From: Streptomyces griseoincarnatus
Lineage (GTDB): Bacteria > Actinomycetota > Actinomycetes > Streptomycetales > Streptomycetaceae
DNA length: 64,000 nt
Direction: 5' to 3'
NCBI GenBank assembly: GCA_014649575.1
Contig: BMTH01000016.1
Location: forward strand, 62,001-126,000
Notes under the pieces: generated by a model
What the model was told of the DNA's origin: nothing
The model's input: only the letters and a program-made list of their open reading frames with translations
Databases searched by the model: none
Made by a program: the position numbers and the translations under genes
Shown here: positions 7,715 through 15,307 of the stretch, piece after piece
Position numbering within the stretch: position 1 is the first letter of the stretch
How the letters are laid out: the number at the start of each line of letters is the position of its first letter

Positions 7715-8980
7715 CTAGGCGGGCGGGACGTGGACGTCCCGGCTGTGCTCGCGCGTACGGGGGGTCTCCGCGGGCGCGGCGGCACCCGGCACGAGCCGGG
7801 GCACGGGCCGGTGGACGGCGGGCACGGCGCCGGCGTCGACGTGCCGGGCGGTGCCCTGGTTGGCGGACGACCGACTGCCGAGAGCGCCGTCTCCCTCACC
7901 ACCGTCCGTGGGGGCGGGCGCCTGAGGCGGGGCGGCGGTGGTCCGGGAGGCGGGGGTCGCGTGGCGGGCGGCGGGAGCGCGCTCGGGGGTGGCCACGGAG
8001 GGCCGCGGGCCGTGGGCGACGGGGGCAGCCGGTACCGCGGGGGTGTCTGCCGCGGTGGGCGGGAACGCGGGCGCATGCGCGGGCGCGCCGGGGGCGGTGG
8101 GAGCGGGGAGGAGATGCGCGGGGAGGCCCGCGAGCCCCGGGAGGTCCGGCAGGGCGGGAAGCCCCGGCACCACCTGGGGCGGCAGCACGGCGGGCTGCTC
8201 CAGCACGGGCAGGGACACAGCGGGGAGGGGCACGGCGGGGAGGGTCGAGGTGACGGCGCCCAACTCCTGGGTCACGCCACGGACCACCTGCCCGACGGGC
8301 CGCAGTACGTGTTCGAGAGGCCTCTCCACGGGTCCCTGCTGCTCCACAGGGCCCTGCTGCCTGCTCGACTGCTCCGCGACCGGCTGCACGACCCGCTCCA
8401 CGACAGGTCGCACCACGCGCTCGTCCGCGACACGCACCGCCTCACCGAGAGACAGCGCGACCCTCTTCTCCCCCGACCGCGCACCGGACTCGGCCCCAGG
8501 CCGCGCCGCCTGCTCGCCGGCCGTCACGCCCGACGTGACCGCAGACCGAGAACCCCGCTCACCACCCGACCGCGCCACCCGCGTCTCCACAGACCGCGCG
8601 CCCGACTCGGGCACGGGCTGTGCAACCGGCCCGGCGTCAGGACGCGAGCCCCGCTCGCGCGCCGCCGGCTCAGCCGCAGGGCGACCGGCGCTCCCGGCCG
8701 GATTCTTGGCCGCAGGCCCGTCGCCCTCCGCCGTGAGGCCGTCCCACACGGACCCGACGGCTCCGACGTCGACCCGCACAACGCCTCCGGCGGACGGGCC
8801 GTCCGCAGCCTGGGCCTGCTCCCCGAACAGGACGCCCAGAACGAACACGGCCCCCGTCACCAGCGCCAGCCGGACCGCACGCCTGCGAGCCGCGGCGCGC
8901 ACCACACGCACGGCGGCCCCGGGCACGGCTGTTGCTGACCAGGTCGACAGGGCGTTCCCTCTCCGGACTGCGGGGACCAC
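7715..8980 (-). CDS. Secreted or membrane-anchored low-complexity protein
   Basis: A protein of 421 residues. A basic N-terminus is followed by a hydrophobic core (about 36-53) ending GEQAQAADG, which reads as a signal peptide with an Ala-X-Ala-type cleavage site. The rest is rich in Ala, Pro, Arg, Gly and Val, with runs such as VVRPVVERVVQPVAEQ and several PxLP turns. No known domain is visible. The GTG at 8980 has AAGG about seven bases upstream. The gene stands alone; the next gene upstream ends 101 bases away. Codon bias looks genuine, but the low complexity leaves some doubt about the exact frame limits. Confidence 0.6.
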   Translation of the reverse strand: MVPAVRRGNALSTWSATAVPGAAVRVVRAAARRRAVRLALVTGAVFVLGVLFGEQAQAADGPSAGGVVRVDVGAVGSVWDGLTAEGDGPAAKNPAGSAGRPAAEPAARERGSRPDAGPVAQPVPESGARSVETRVARSGGERGSRSAVTSGVTAGEQAARPGAESGARSGEKRVALSLGEAVRVADERVVRPVVERVVQPVAEQSSRQQGPVEQQGPVERPLEHVLRPVGQVVRGVTQELGAVTSTLPAVPLPAVSLPVLEQPAVLPPQVVPGLPALPDLPGLAGLPAHLLPAPTAPGAPAHAPAFPPTAADTPAVPAAPVAHGPRPSVATPERAPAARHATPASRTTAAPPQAPAPTDGGEGDGALGSRSSANQGTARHVDAGAVPAVHRPVPRLVPGAAAPAETPRTREHSRDVHVPPA

Positions 8981-9081
8981 CGGACACCTTCACGGGTCCT
9001 CGATCGAACGCCCCCGATCCTTGCACGTGACGCCCGCGGTCCCGCAACCCCCGTGTCACCGATGGGCACTCATGTCCGTTT

Positions 9082-10260
9082 TCAGCGCGGGGAGTCCGGC
9101 CCGGCCGCTCCCGCGTCCGGTATCGGCAGCGGCCGCTTCTCGAGCGCCGCCGCCATCACCTCAGGGAAGAGGTCGGGGGTGCAGGCGAACGCCGGCGCAC
9201 CCAGCGCCGCGAGGGCCGCCGCGTGCTCCCTGTCGTAGGCGGGCGCGCCCTCGTCGGAGAGGGCGAGCAGCGACACGAACTGGGCGCCGGACGCCTTGAT
9301 CGCCGCCACCCGCTTCAACATCTCGTCGCGTATCCCTCCCTCGTAGAGGTCGCTGATCAGCACGAGGACCGTGTCGGCGGGCCGGGTGATGCGCGACTGG
9401 CAGTACGCGAGCGCCCGGTTGATGTCCGTGCCGCCGCCGAGCCGGGTGGCGAAGAGGACGTCGACCGGGTCGTCCAGACGCTCGGTCAGGTCGACGACCT
9501 CCGTGTCGAAGACGACGAGCCGGGTGGCGACCGCCCGCATGGACGCGAGGACCGCCCCGAACACCGAGGCGTACACGACCGACGACGCCATCGATCCGGA
9601 CTGGTCCACGCAGAGCACGACCTCCTTCTTCACCGACCGCGAGGCGCGCCCGTAGCCGACGAGCCGCTCGGGCACGACCGTGCCGTGCTCCGGGAGATAG
9701 TGCCGGAGGTTGGCGGCGACGGTGCGGTTCCAGTCGATGTCGCCGTGGCGGGGCCGGCGGACGCGGGCGCCGCGGTCGAGGGCGCCGGTGAGGGTGGCCC
9801 GGGTGCGGGTGGCGAGCCGCTTCTCCAGGTCCTCGACGACCTTGCGCACGACCTCCCGTGCCGTCTCCCTCGTCGTCTCGGGCATCGCCTTGGTGAGGGA
9901 GAGCAGCGTGCCGACGAGGTGCACGTCGGCCTCGACCGCCTCGAGCATCTCGGGCTCCAGCAGCAGTGTGCCGAGGCCGAGCCGGTCGATGGCGTCGCGC
10001 TGCATGACCTGGACGACGGAGGTGGGGAAGTACGTACGGATGTCACCGAGCCAGCGCGCCACCGACGGCGCCGACGCCCCGAGCCCTCCCGCCCGTTCGC
10101 GCCCCGCCGCGGGGTTGTCGTCCCTGCCGTAGAGGGCGGTGAGGGCGCCGTCGATCGCGGCGTCCTGCCCGGACAGCGTGTGTCCGGTGCCGTCGGCCGT
10201 GTCGCCGCCGAGCACGAGCCGCCACCGGCGCAGCCGCTCCCCCGTCGCATCCTCCGTCAT
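9082..10260 (-). CDS. VWA domain protein (CoxE-like) of the MoxR cluster
   Basis: A protein of 392 residues. The C-terminal half is a von Willebrand A domain with a complete metal-ion site: DQSGS at 219-223, GGTD with Thr278, and SDLYEGG with Asp304. The N-terminal half is helical and charged, as in CoxE-type partners of MoxR ATPases. Its ATG at 10260 overlaps the DUF5682 stop in ATGA, so it is translationally coupled as the third gene of MoxR-DUF5682-VWA. Known MoxR/VWA pairs act as chaperone-like machines that remodel client complexes. The client here is unknown. No signal peptide is seen, so it should be cytosolic. Confidence 0.92.
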   Translation of the reverse strand: MTEDATGERLRRWRLVLGGDTADGTGHTLSGQDAAIDGALTALYGRDDNPAAGRERAGGLGASAPSVARWLGDIRTYFPTSVVQVMQRDAIDRLGLGTLLLEPEMLEAVEADVHLVGTLLSLTKAMPETTRETAREVVRKVVEDLEKRLATRTRATLTGALDRGARVRRPRHGDIDWNRTVAANLRHYLPEHGTVVPERLVGYGRASRSVKKEVVLCVDQSGSMASSVVYASVFGAVLASMRAVATRLVVFDTEVVDLTERLDDPVDVLFATRLGGGTDINRALAYCQSRITRPADTVLVLISDLYEGGIRDEMLKRVAAIKASGAQFVSLLALSDEGAPAYDREHAAALAALGAPAFACTPDLFPEVMAAALEKRPLPIPDAGAAGPDSPR

Positions 10261-12650
10261 CGCCGCACCTCCACTCGCTCCCCGCGCGTCCCCTCGTCGC
10301 AGTCCGGTCCCAGCAGCAGCCGCAGCACCGGCAGGACTGCGTCCGCCCGTGCCTCGTCCACACCCGGCCCGAAGCCGGGCGCGCCGGCCGCCGCCGTGTC
10401 CGTGCGGTCGCGCCGCCCTGGTCCCCGGCGCACCAGTTCCCCGAGCGTGCGCCGCACCCCCGACTCGTACGCCGAGAACGTCCGCCGCAGCAGCGGCAGC
10501 ACGTCTGTGAACGCCTCCGTCGGGACCGCCGTCAGCCACCGGTCGACCAGGCCGAACAGCCGCTCGTCGTGGACCAGCAGCAGCCCACCGCCGGAGCCGC
10601 CGACGAACCCCTCGATCCACGCGGCCGCGTCCGCCGGGGGCGTGCCGGGCGACAGCGCGAGCCCCATGAACCGAGCCGCCTCGTCCTGCGCCAGCTCACC
10701 CTCGTCGAGCAGCAGGCGCACGGCCCGCCCGCGCAGCACCCCGGGCACGGTGTCCCGCGCGGACAGCGTCCGCAGCACGGCACGCCAGCGTGCGCGCAGT
10801 CTCCCGTCGGGCGCCGCGGGGACGTCACCGAGCAGGCTCAGCGCGCCGTGCACCGCGTCGACATGGCCCCGCATCTCCTCGGCCGCGTCGGCGTCCAGCC
10901 CGGCGCAGGCCGGGGGCAGTCCGACGAAGACCCGCTCGGCGAGGCCCGCGGCGACCTCGGTGAGGGCTGCCGTGCCGGTGCCGCGGACGTCGCCGTAGCG
11001 CAGCGAGCGGACGAGGGCGGGCAGCGCCTGCGCGAGGTGGGCGACGTCGGTGTCGAGGGCGGCGCGGTCGGCGAGGACGCGCATCACCACCGGCAGGGCG
11101 TCGGGCAGGGCGGCCAGCAGGCAGTGCTCCGCGAGAGTCGTGACGTCGGCGAGGCCGCGCGCGGCGACCGCGTCCGCCTCCGCCTTCGCGGTCGCCGCGG
11201 CGAGCACGGTCGTCCCCCACACTCCCGCCTCGGCGGTGCGCACGGCCAGTTCGGGCTCCCAGCGCAGCCGCCAGGTCTCCCGGAAGGTCCCGGTGCCGGA
11301 GCGTGAGGCGGCCGGGCGTCCCCAGTCGATGCCGAGCAGCCGCAGCCGGTGCAGCAGTCGGCTGCGCTCCGCGCCGGTCTCCTCGCGCAGGTCGAGGTCC
11401 AGCTCCCGCTCGGCCGCCTCCGGTCTGAGCCGCAGCCGGCGCTGCGTCCGCTCCAGGTCCCGCTGCAACGGCACCGCGGGCACCGTGTGCGGCACCTCCC
11501 CCAGCACGTCGCCGACGACCAGCCGGTCGTGCACCAGCGCCAGCGGCACGTCGGAGCCCTCGCACATCACCGCCCGTACGGCGTCGGTGGCCTCCCCCAG
11601 GCCGGGCAGCGGCCGCCCGCGCAGCGCGGCGAGGGTCTCGGCGAGCCGCACCGCCTCGATGACATGGCCGGGTGACACGGTGCGGTCCTCGGCCCGCAGA
11701 AGTCCCGCGACCTTGGTCAGCCACCGCTCGACCGGCCGGTCCGGGACGGCGAACAGATGCGCGTACCACCCGGGCGAGTCGATGCCCGCGCCGTAGCCAC
11801 CGGCCCGGGACAGCCTGCGGTGCGTCCACGGCACCCACGTCACGTCCGTCTTCACCTTCGGCAGCCCCTTGAGCAGCGCCCGGTCGGCCGTCACGCCCGT
11901 ACGCCGCCGCAGCGCCGGCACGTGCCACGCCCCGCAGACCACGGCCACGCCGTCCTCGAACTCCCGCCGCGCGTCCCGTATCCGCAGTCGCATATGAGCC
12001 TCACGGATCAGGTCCCGCCCGTGCCCGCCGCTGCCGTAGGTCTCCCGCAGCGCCGTCATGGCCTCCTCCAGGGCGGTGAACGGCGCGAGCGCGTCCCCCT
12101 TTCCCGCGCCCCGGTGTTCGACGACGTCCTCCCACCAGCGCTCGGCGTCGTCGTACCCGGCGGTGTCGGCGAGCACTCCCAGCGGATCGACCCGCACGTC
12201 CTCGCCCAGGGCGTCCTGCTCCGCCCCGGCGTCCATACCGCCGTCCTCCCCGTCCTTCTCTCCCCCGTCCATGTCCTCCCCGCCCCTGTCCTCCTCGTCC
12301 CGCTCCCAGGCGAGCGTGTGGGCGGCCGGCAGGTCGATGAAGCGGGCCGGTACCCCGTGCTCCAGCGCCCAGCGGAGCGCGACCCACTCCGGGGAGAACC
12401 CGGCGAGCGGCCAGAACGCCGACCGGCCGGGCTCGTCCACGGCGTGGGCGAGCAGGGCGACCGGCGGGCGCATGTCCTCCGCAGCGGCCAGCGGGACCAG
12501 CGGGTCGGCCTCGGGCGGGCCCTCGATGAGCACGACGCGCGGCCGGGACGCCTCCAGCGCGGCCCGCACGGCCTTCGCCGACCCGGGCCCGTGGTGCCGC
12601 ACGCCGAGCAGCAGCGGCTGCCCCGCGTCCCGTGCCCGACTCCCGTTCAT
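10257..12650 (-). CDS. DUF5682 family protein
   Basis: A protein of 797 residues. The N-terminal part has GVRHHGPGS and a VVLIEGPPEAD block, then SPEWVALRWALEHG and RFIDLP. This layout recalls the TraB/ChaN/EreA-like fold with conserved His and Glu; that link is inference from pattern. The middle carries an acidic Asp/Glu/Gly insert (about 100-150). The C-terminal half is Leu- and Ala-rich helical. The ATG at 12650 was chosen over one 13 codons upstream because it overlaps the MoxR stop (ATGA). The gene also overlaps the VWA gene by four bases, so the three are one tightly coupled operon. Biochemical activity is unknown. Confidence 0.88.
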   Translation of the reverse strand: MNGSRARDAGQPLLLGVRHHGPGSAKAVRAALEASRPRVVLIEGPPEADPLVPLAAAEDMRPPVALLAHAVDEPGRSAFWPLAGFSPEWVALRWALEHGVPARFIDLPAAHTLAWERDEEDRGGEDMDGGEKDGEDGGMDAGAEQDALGEDVRVDPLGVLADTAGYDDAERWWEDVVEHRGAGKGDALAPFTALEEAMTALRETYGSGGHGRDLIREAHMRLRIRDARREFEDGVAVVCGAWHVPALRRRTGVTADRALLKGLPKVKTDVTWVPWTHRRLSRAGGYGAGIDSPGWYAHLFAVPDRPVERWLTKVAGLLRAEDRTVSPGHVIEAVRLAETLAALRGRPLPGLGEATDAVRAVMCEGSDVPLALVHDRLVVGDVLGEVPHTVPAVPLQRDLERTQRRLRLRPEAAERELDLDLREETGAERSRLLHRLRLLGIDWGRPAASRSGTGTFRETWRLRWEPELAVRTAEAGVWGTTVLAAATAKAEADAVAARGLADVTTLAEHCLLAALPDALPVVMRVLADRAALDTDVAHLAQALPALVRSLRYGDVRGTGTAALTEVAAGLAERVFVGLPPACAGLDADAAEEMRGHVDAVHGALSLLGDVPAAPDGRLRARWRAVLRTLSARDTVPGVLRGRAVRLLLDEGELAQDEAARFMGLALSPGTPPADAAAWIEGFVGGSGGGLLLVHDERLFGLVDRWLTAVPTEAFTDVLPLLRRTFSAYESGVRRTLGELVRRGPGRRDRTDTAAAGAPGFGPGVDEARADAVLPVLRLLLGPDCDEGTRGERVEVRR

Positions 12651-13804
12651 GCGCCGGCCTCGCGGCAGGCCCGGTAGAAGTCCGACCACCCGTCGCGCTC
12701 ACGGACGACGGTCTCCAGGTACTCCTGCCAGACGACACGGTCCGCCGCCGGGTCGCGGACGACCGCCCCGAGCACGCCCGCGGCGACGTCACCGGCCCGC
12801 AGCACGCCGTCGCCGAAGTGGGCGGCGAGAGCCAGCCCGCCCGTGACGACGGAGATCGCCTCGGCCGTCGACAGCGTGCCGCTGGGCGACTTCAGTTTCG
12901 TCCGCCCGTCGGCGGTCACGCCGTCGCGCAGTTCCCGGAAGACGGTGACGACCCGGCGGATCTCGTCGACGCCGTCCGGCACCGCCGGCAGGTCCAGCGA
13001 CCGCCCGATCTGCTCCACTCGGCGGGTGACGATGTCGACCTCCGCCTCTGGTGTCTCCGGCAGCGGCAGCACCACCGTGTTGAACCGGCGGCGCAGGGCG
13101 CTGGACAGCTCGTTGACGCCGCGGTCGCGGTCGTTGGCCGTGGCGATCAGGTTGAAGCCGCGGACGGCCTGCACCTCCTGCCCGAGCTCCGGTATCGGCA
13201 GGGTCTTCTCGGACAGGATCGTGATCAGGGAGTCCTGGACGTCGGCCGGGATCCTGGTCAGCTCCTCGACGCGGGCCGTCCTGCCCTCCGCCATCGCCCG
13301 CATCACGGGGCTGGACACGAGGGCGTCGCGGCTGGGGCCGTGGGCGAGCAGCCGGGCGTAGTTCCAGCCGTAGCGGATGGCCTCCTCCGGGGTGCCGGCC
13401 GTGCCCTGCACCAGCAGCGTCGAGTCGCCGCTGACAGCGGCGGCCAGATGCTCGGAGACCCAGGTCTTGGCGGTGCCGGGCACGCCGAGCAGCAGCAGGG
13501 CGCGGTCCGTGGCGAGGGTGGTCACCGCGACCTCCACGACCCGGCGCGGACCGACGTACTTGGGGGTGATCACCGTTCCGTCCGGCAGCGTCCCGCCGAG
13601 CAGGTAGGTGGCGACGGCCCACGGCGACAGGCGCCAGCGGGCGGGGCGCGGGCGGTCGTCCTGGGCGGCCAGCGCGGCCAGTTCGTCCGCGAAGGCGTGC
13701 TCGGCGTGCGGACGCAGGGTGTCCGTCCGCGCGGTGCCGGTGTCCGCGGGCACGGAGCCGTTCCGCCGCGGGTCGACGGACGTCGGTTCTGCGGACACAG
13801 ACAT
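12647..13804 (-). CDS. MoxR-type AAA+ ATPase
   Basis: A protein of 385 residues and first gene of the MoxR-DUF5682-VWA operon. Walker A is GVPGTAKT (107-114). The Walker B position reads RVEELTRIP, with Glu180-Glu181 where most MoxR proteins have Asp-Glu. Sensor 1 is ATANDRDRG with Asn224, and arginine-finger residues are in SALRRRFN (238-240). The ATG at 13804 follows a strong GGAGGGGGGA site. The upstream gap holds a near match to the DNA-damage promoter RecA-NDp (13849-13871). Role by family: an ATP-driven remodeller working with the VWA partner. Confidence 0.93.
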   Translation of the reverse strand: MSVSAEPTSVDPRRNGSVPADTGTARTDTLRPHAEHAFADELAALAAQDDRPRPARWRLSPWAVATYLLGGTLPDGTVITPKYVGPRRVVEVAVTTLATDRALLLLGVPGTAKTWVSEHLAAAVSGDSTLLVQGTAGTPEEAIRYGWNYARLLAHGPSRDALVSSPVMRAMAEGRTARVEELTRIPADVQDSLITILSEKTLPIPELGQEVQAVRGFNLIATANDRDRGVNELSSALRRRFNTVVLPLPETPEAEVDIVTRRVEQIGRSLDLPAVPDGVDEIRRVVTVFRELRDGVTADGRTKLKSPSGTLSTAEAISVVTGGLALAAHFGDGVLRAGDVAAGVLGAVVRDPAADRVVWQEYLETVVRERDGWSDFYRACREAGA

Positions 13805-13848
13805 GGCTGGGTCCCCCCTCCAGCTCGGCCGGTTCGGATCTGTCACCC

Positions 13849-13871
13849 ACCGTGCACCACGCCACTGACAA
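13849..13871 (-). promoter_or_regulatory. RecA-NDp/PafBC-type promoter of the MoxR operon
   Basis: On the minus strand: TTGTCAGTG (13871-13863), eight bases, then CACGGT (13854-13849). The published mycobacterial consensus is tTGTCRGTG-N8-TAnnnT. The -35 half matches fully, the spacing is exact, and the -10 half has one mismatch (C for the first T). A start near 13842 would give a ~38-base leader with a good ribosome binding site. Confidence 0.65.
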
Positions 13872-13909
13872 TCACCCCCGACCTGCACAAATGCCCGGCC
13901 GACACGGAC

Positions 13910-13931
13910 TGTCAGTGGCGGGACCTACCGT
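13910..13931 (+). promoter_or_regulatory. RecA-NDp/PafBC-type promoter of the SWIM-like gene
   Basis: TGTCAGTG (13910-13917), eight bases, then TACCGT (13926-13931), which fits TAnnnT. Only the outermost T of the -35 is missing. The ATG follows seven bases later, so the transcript is probably leaderless. With the minus-strand motif it forms a perfect 10-bp inverted repeat, GCCACTGACA / TGTCAGTGGC. Confidence 0.7.
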
Positions 13932-13938
13932 CGAGAGC

Positions 13939-15183
13939 ATGACTGATCAGGGGGTGCGCCGGACCGTGACGCAGGTACCGGCACAGGCATGTGACGCCGC
14001 GTCGGACAGCGCAGGCGAGGTCGCGCCGTGCGGGCCCGGTGAGCCCTCGCCCGGCACGGCGGAGGGCGGAATCTCCGCGCCCGCATCTGCCGCGTCCGAC
14101 GCCCCGAGCCAGCCCGTGCCCGGCCAAGGCGCCCCCTTGCTCGGCACGGCGGGTGAGCCCGTGCCGGACGGGCCCGGTGAGCCCTCGCCCGACGAACCGG
14201 AGGCCGCGGCCCTCGCGTCCCCACCGACCGTCTCCCCGGCCGCCCGGCGGCGGGCCGAGCGCCGGGCCGAGCGGGTCACCGCGGGGGCGGCCGAGCTGGA
14301 GCGGCGTCTGGCGGACCTGCTGCGCGGCGGGCTGATCTCGGCCGGGCAGTCGGGTCCCGCCCTGTGGGAGGAGACCGCGGCCCGCATGGTCGACGCGCAG
14401 GCCCCCGGACTGGCCAACCGGGTCCGGGATCTCGGGGCGCTCGCGAGCGCCGGCGTAGGCGCCCACGCGCCGGTCCGTCTGCTGGAGGAGTGCGCCCTGC
14501 TCCATCTCCTGGCCCAGGCCTGGCTACGGCGTGACCGGCTGCCCGAGCCGCTCGCCGCGACGGTCCGCTCCCGTGTCGGCCTTACCGCGTCGCCGGAGGG
14601 CCCCGCGATCCGCGACGACTGGCTCGTCCTCGCCCAGTACGACACGTCCGACAGCCGCCTGATCACCCGTCGCATCTGGCTGCACGGCACGGTGTCCGGC
14701 CGTACGGCGCTGCTCCTCTCCTACGGGGCACCCGGCCGCGCCCCCGACCTGGCACTCCCGGCCGGGCTGGCGGTCGACGCGGAGCTGACCCCTTACCCGG
14801 GCGCCGGACAGCCGCGGACGGCGCTGACCGAGCGGTTCGGGGCGCCCGCGCCGACGACCGTGCGCCCGCCGGGCACGACGACGTCCGGGGCGCTCGCCCG
14901 CTACGGCGCCGCGCTGCGCGACGACCCGTGGCGGGAGTCGGTCCCGGTGACGCTGGAGGCTGTGGTGCCGGTCCCGGACGGTGACGGCTGGCAGCTGGCC
15001 GACGCCGACGAGGACCAGGCCCTGCCGGTCGGCGCGGCGGCCCGGTCCCGCCCGGGGCTGTGGCGGCTGGTCGCCCTGTCCGGAGGCTCCCCGGTCCGGG
15101 TGTTCGGCGAGTGCGGCCCCCGCGGTTTCACTCCTCTGGCGGCCTGGCCGCAGGGTCCGGGAGAGGCGGTACCTCTGTGCTGA
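13939..15183 (+). CDS. SWIM zinc-finger family protein lacking the SWIM motif
   Basis: A protein of 414 residues. From about residue 95 to the end it matches, from memory, the C-terminal body of the Streptomyces SWIM zinc-finger proteins (GAAELERRLADLLRGGL, LWEETAARMVDAQAPGLA, RVFGECGPRGFTPLAAW). The first ~25 residues (MTDQGVRRTVTQVPAQACD) also recall the usual start. The zinc motif CxC...CxH expected between them is absent; a Pro/Gly/Ala/Ser-rich stretch with GEPSP and GEPVP repeats replaces it. The other two frames show no remnant. It is followed by the DUF5691 gene and is divergent from the MoxR operon. Probably leaderless. Confidence 0.8.
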   Translation: MTDQGVRRTVTQVPAQACDAASDSAGEVAPCGPGEPSPGTAEGGISAPASAASDAPSQPVPGQGAPLLGTAGEPVPDGPGEPSPDEPEAAALASPPTVSPAARRRAERRAERVTAGAAELERRLADLLRGGLISAGQSGPALWEETAARMVDAQAPGLANRVRDLGALASAGVGAHAPVRLLEECALLHLLAQAWLRRDRLPEPLAATVRSRVGLTASPEGPAIRDDWLVLAQYDTSDSRLITRRIWLHGTVSGRTALLLSYGAPGRAPDLALPAGLAVDAELTPYPGAGQPRTALTERFGAPAPTTVRPPGTTTSGALARYGAALRDDPWRESVPVTLEAVVPVPDGDGWQLADADEDQALPVGAAARSRPGLWRLVALSGGSPVRVFGECGPRGFTPLAAWPQGPGEAVPLC

Positions 15184-15307
15184 CCAGCCACTTTCGCCCC
15201 TCAGTCATCACTGGCCCCGTCGCCCCCGTGCATCTTTCGGACATCGCTGGACACTCGGTGCGCGTGAGTCTTCGACCGCACCGGGACCCCCGTCGGAAAG
15301 GAAGCTC

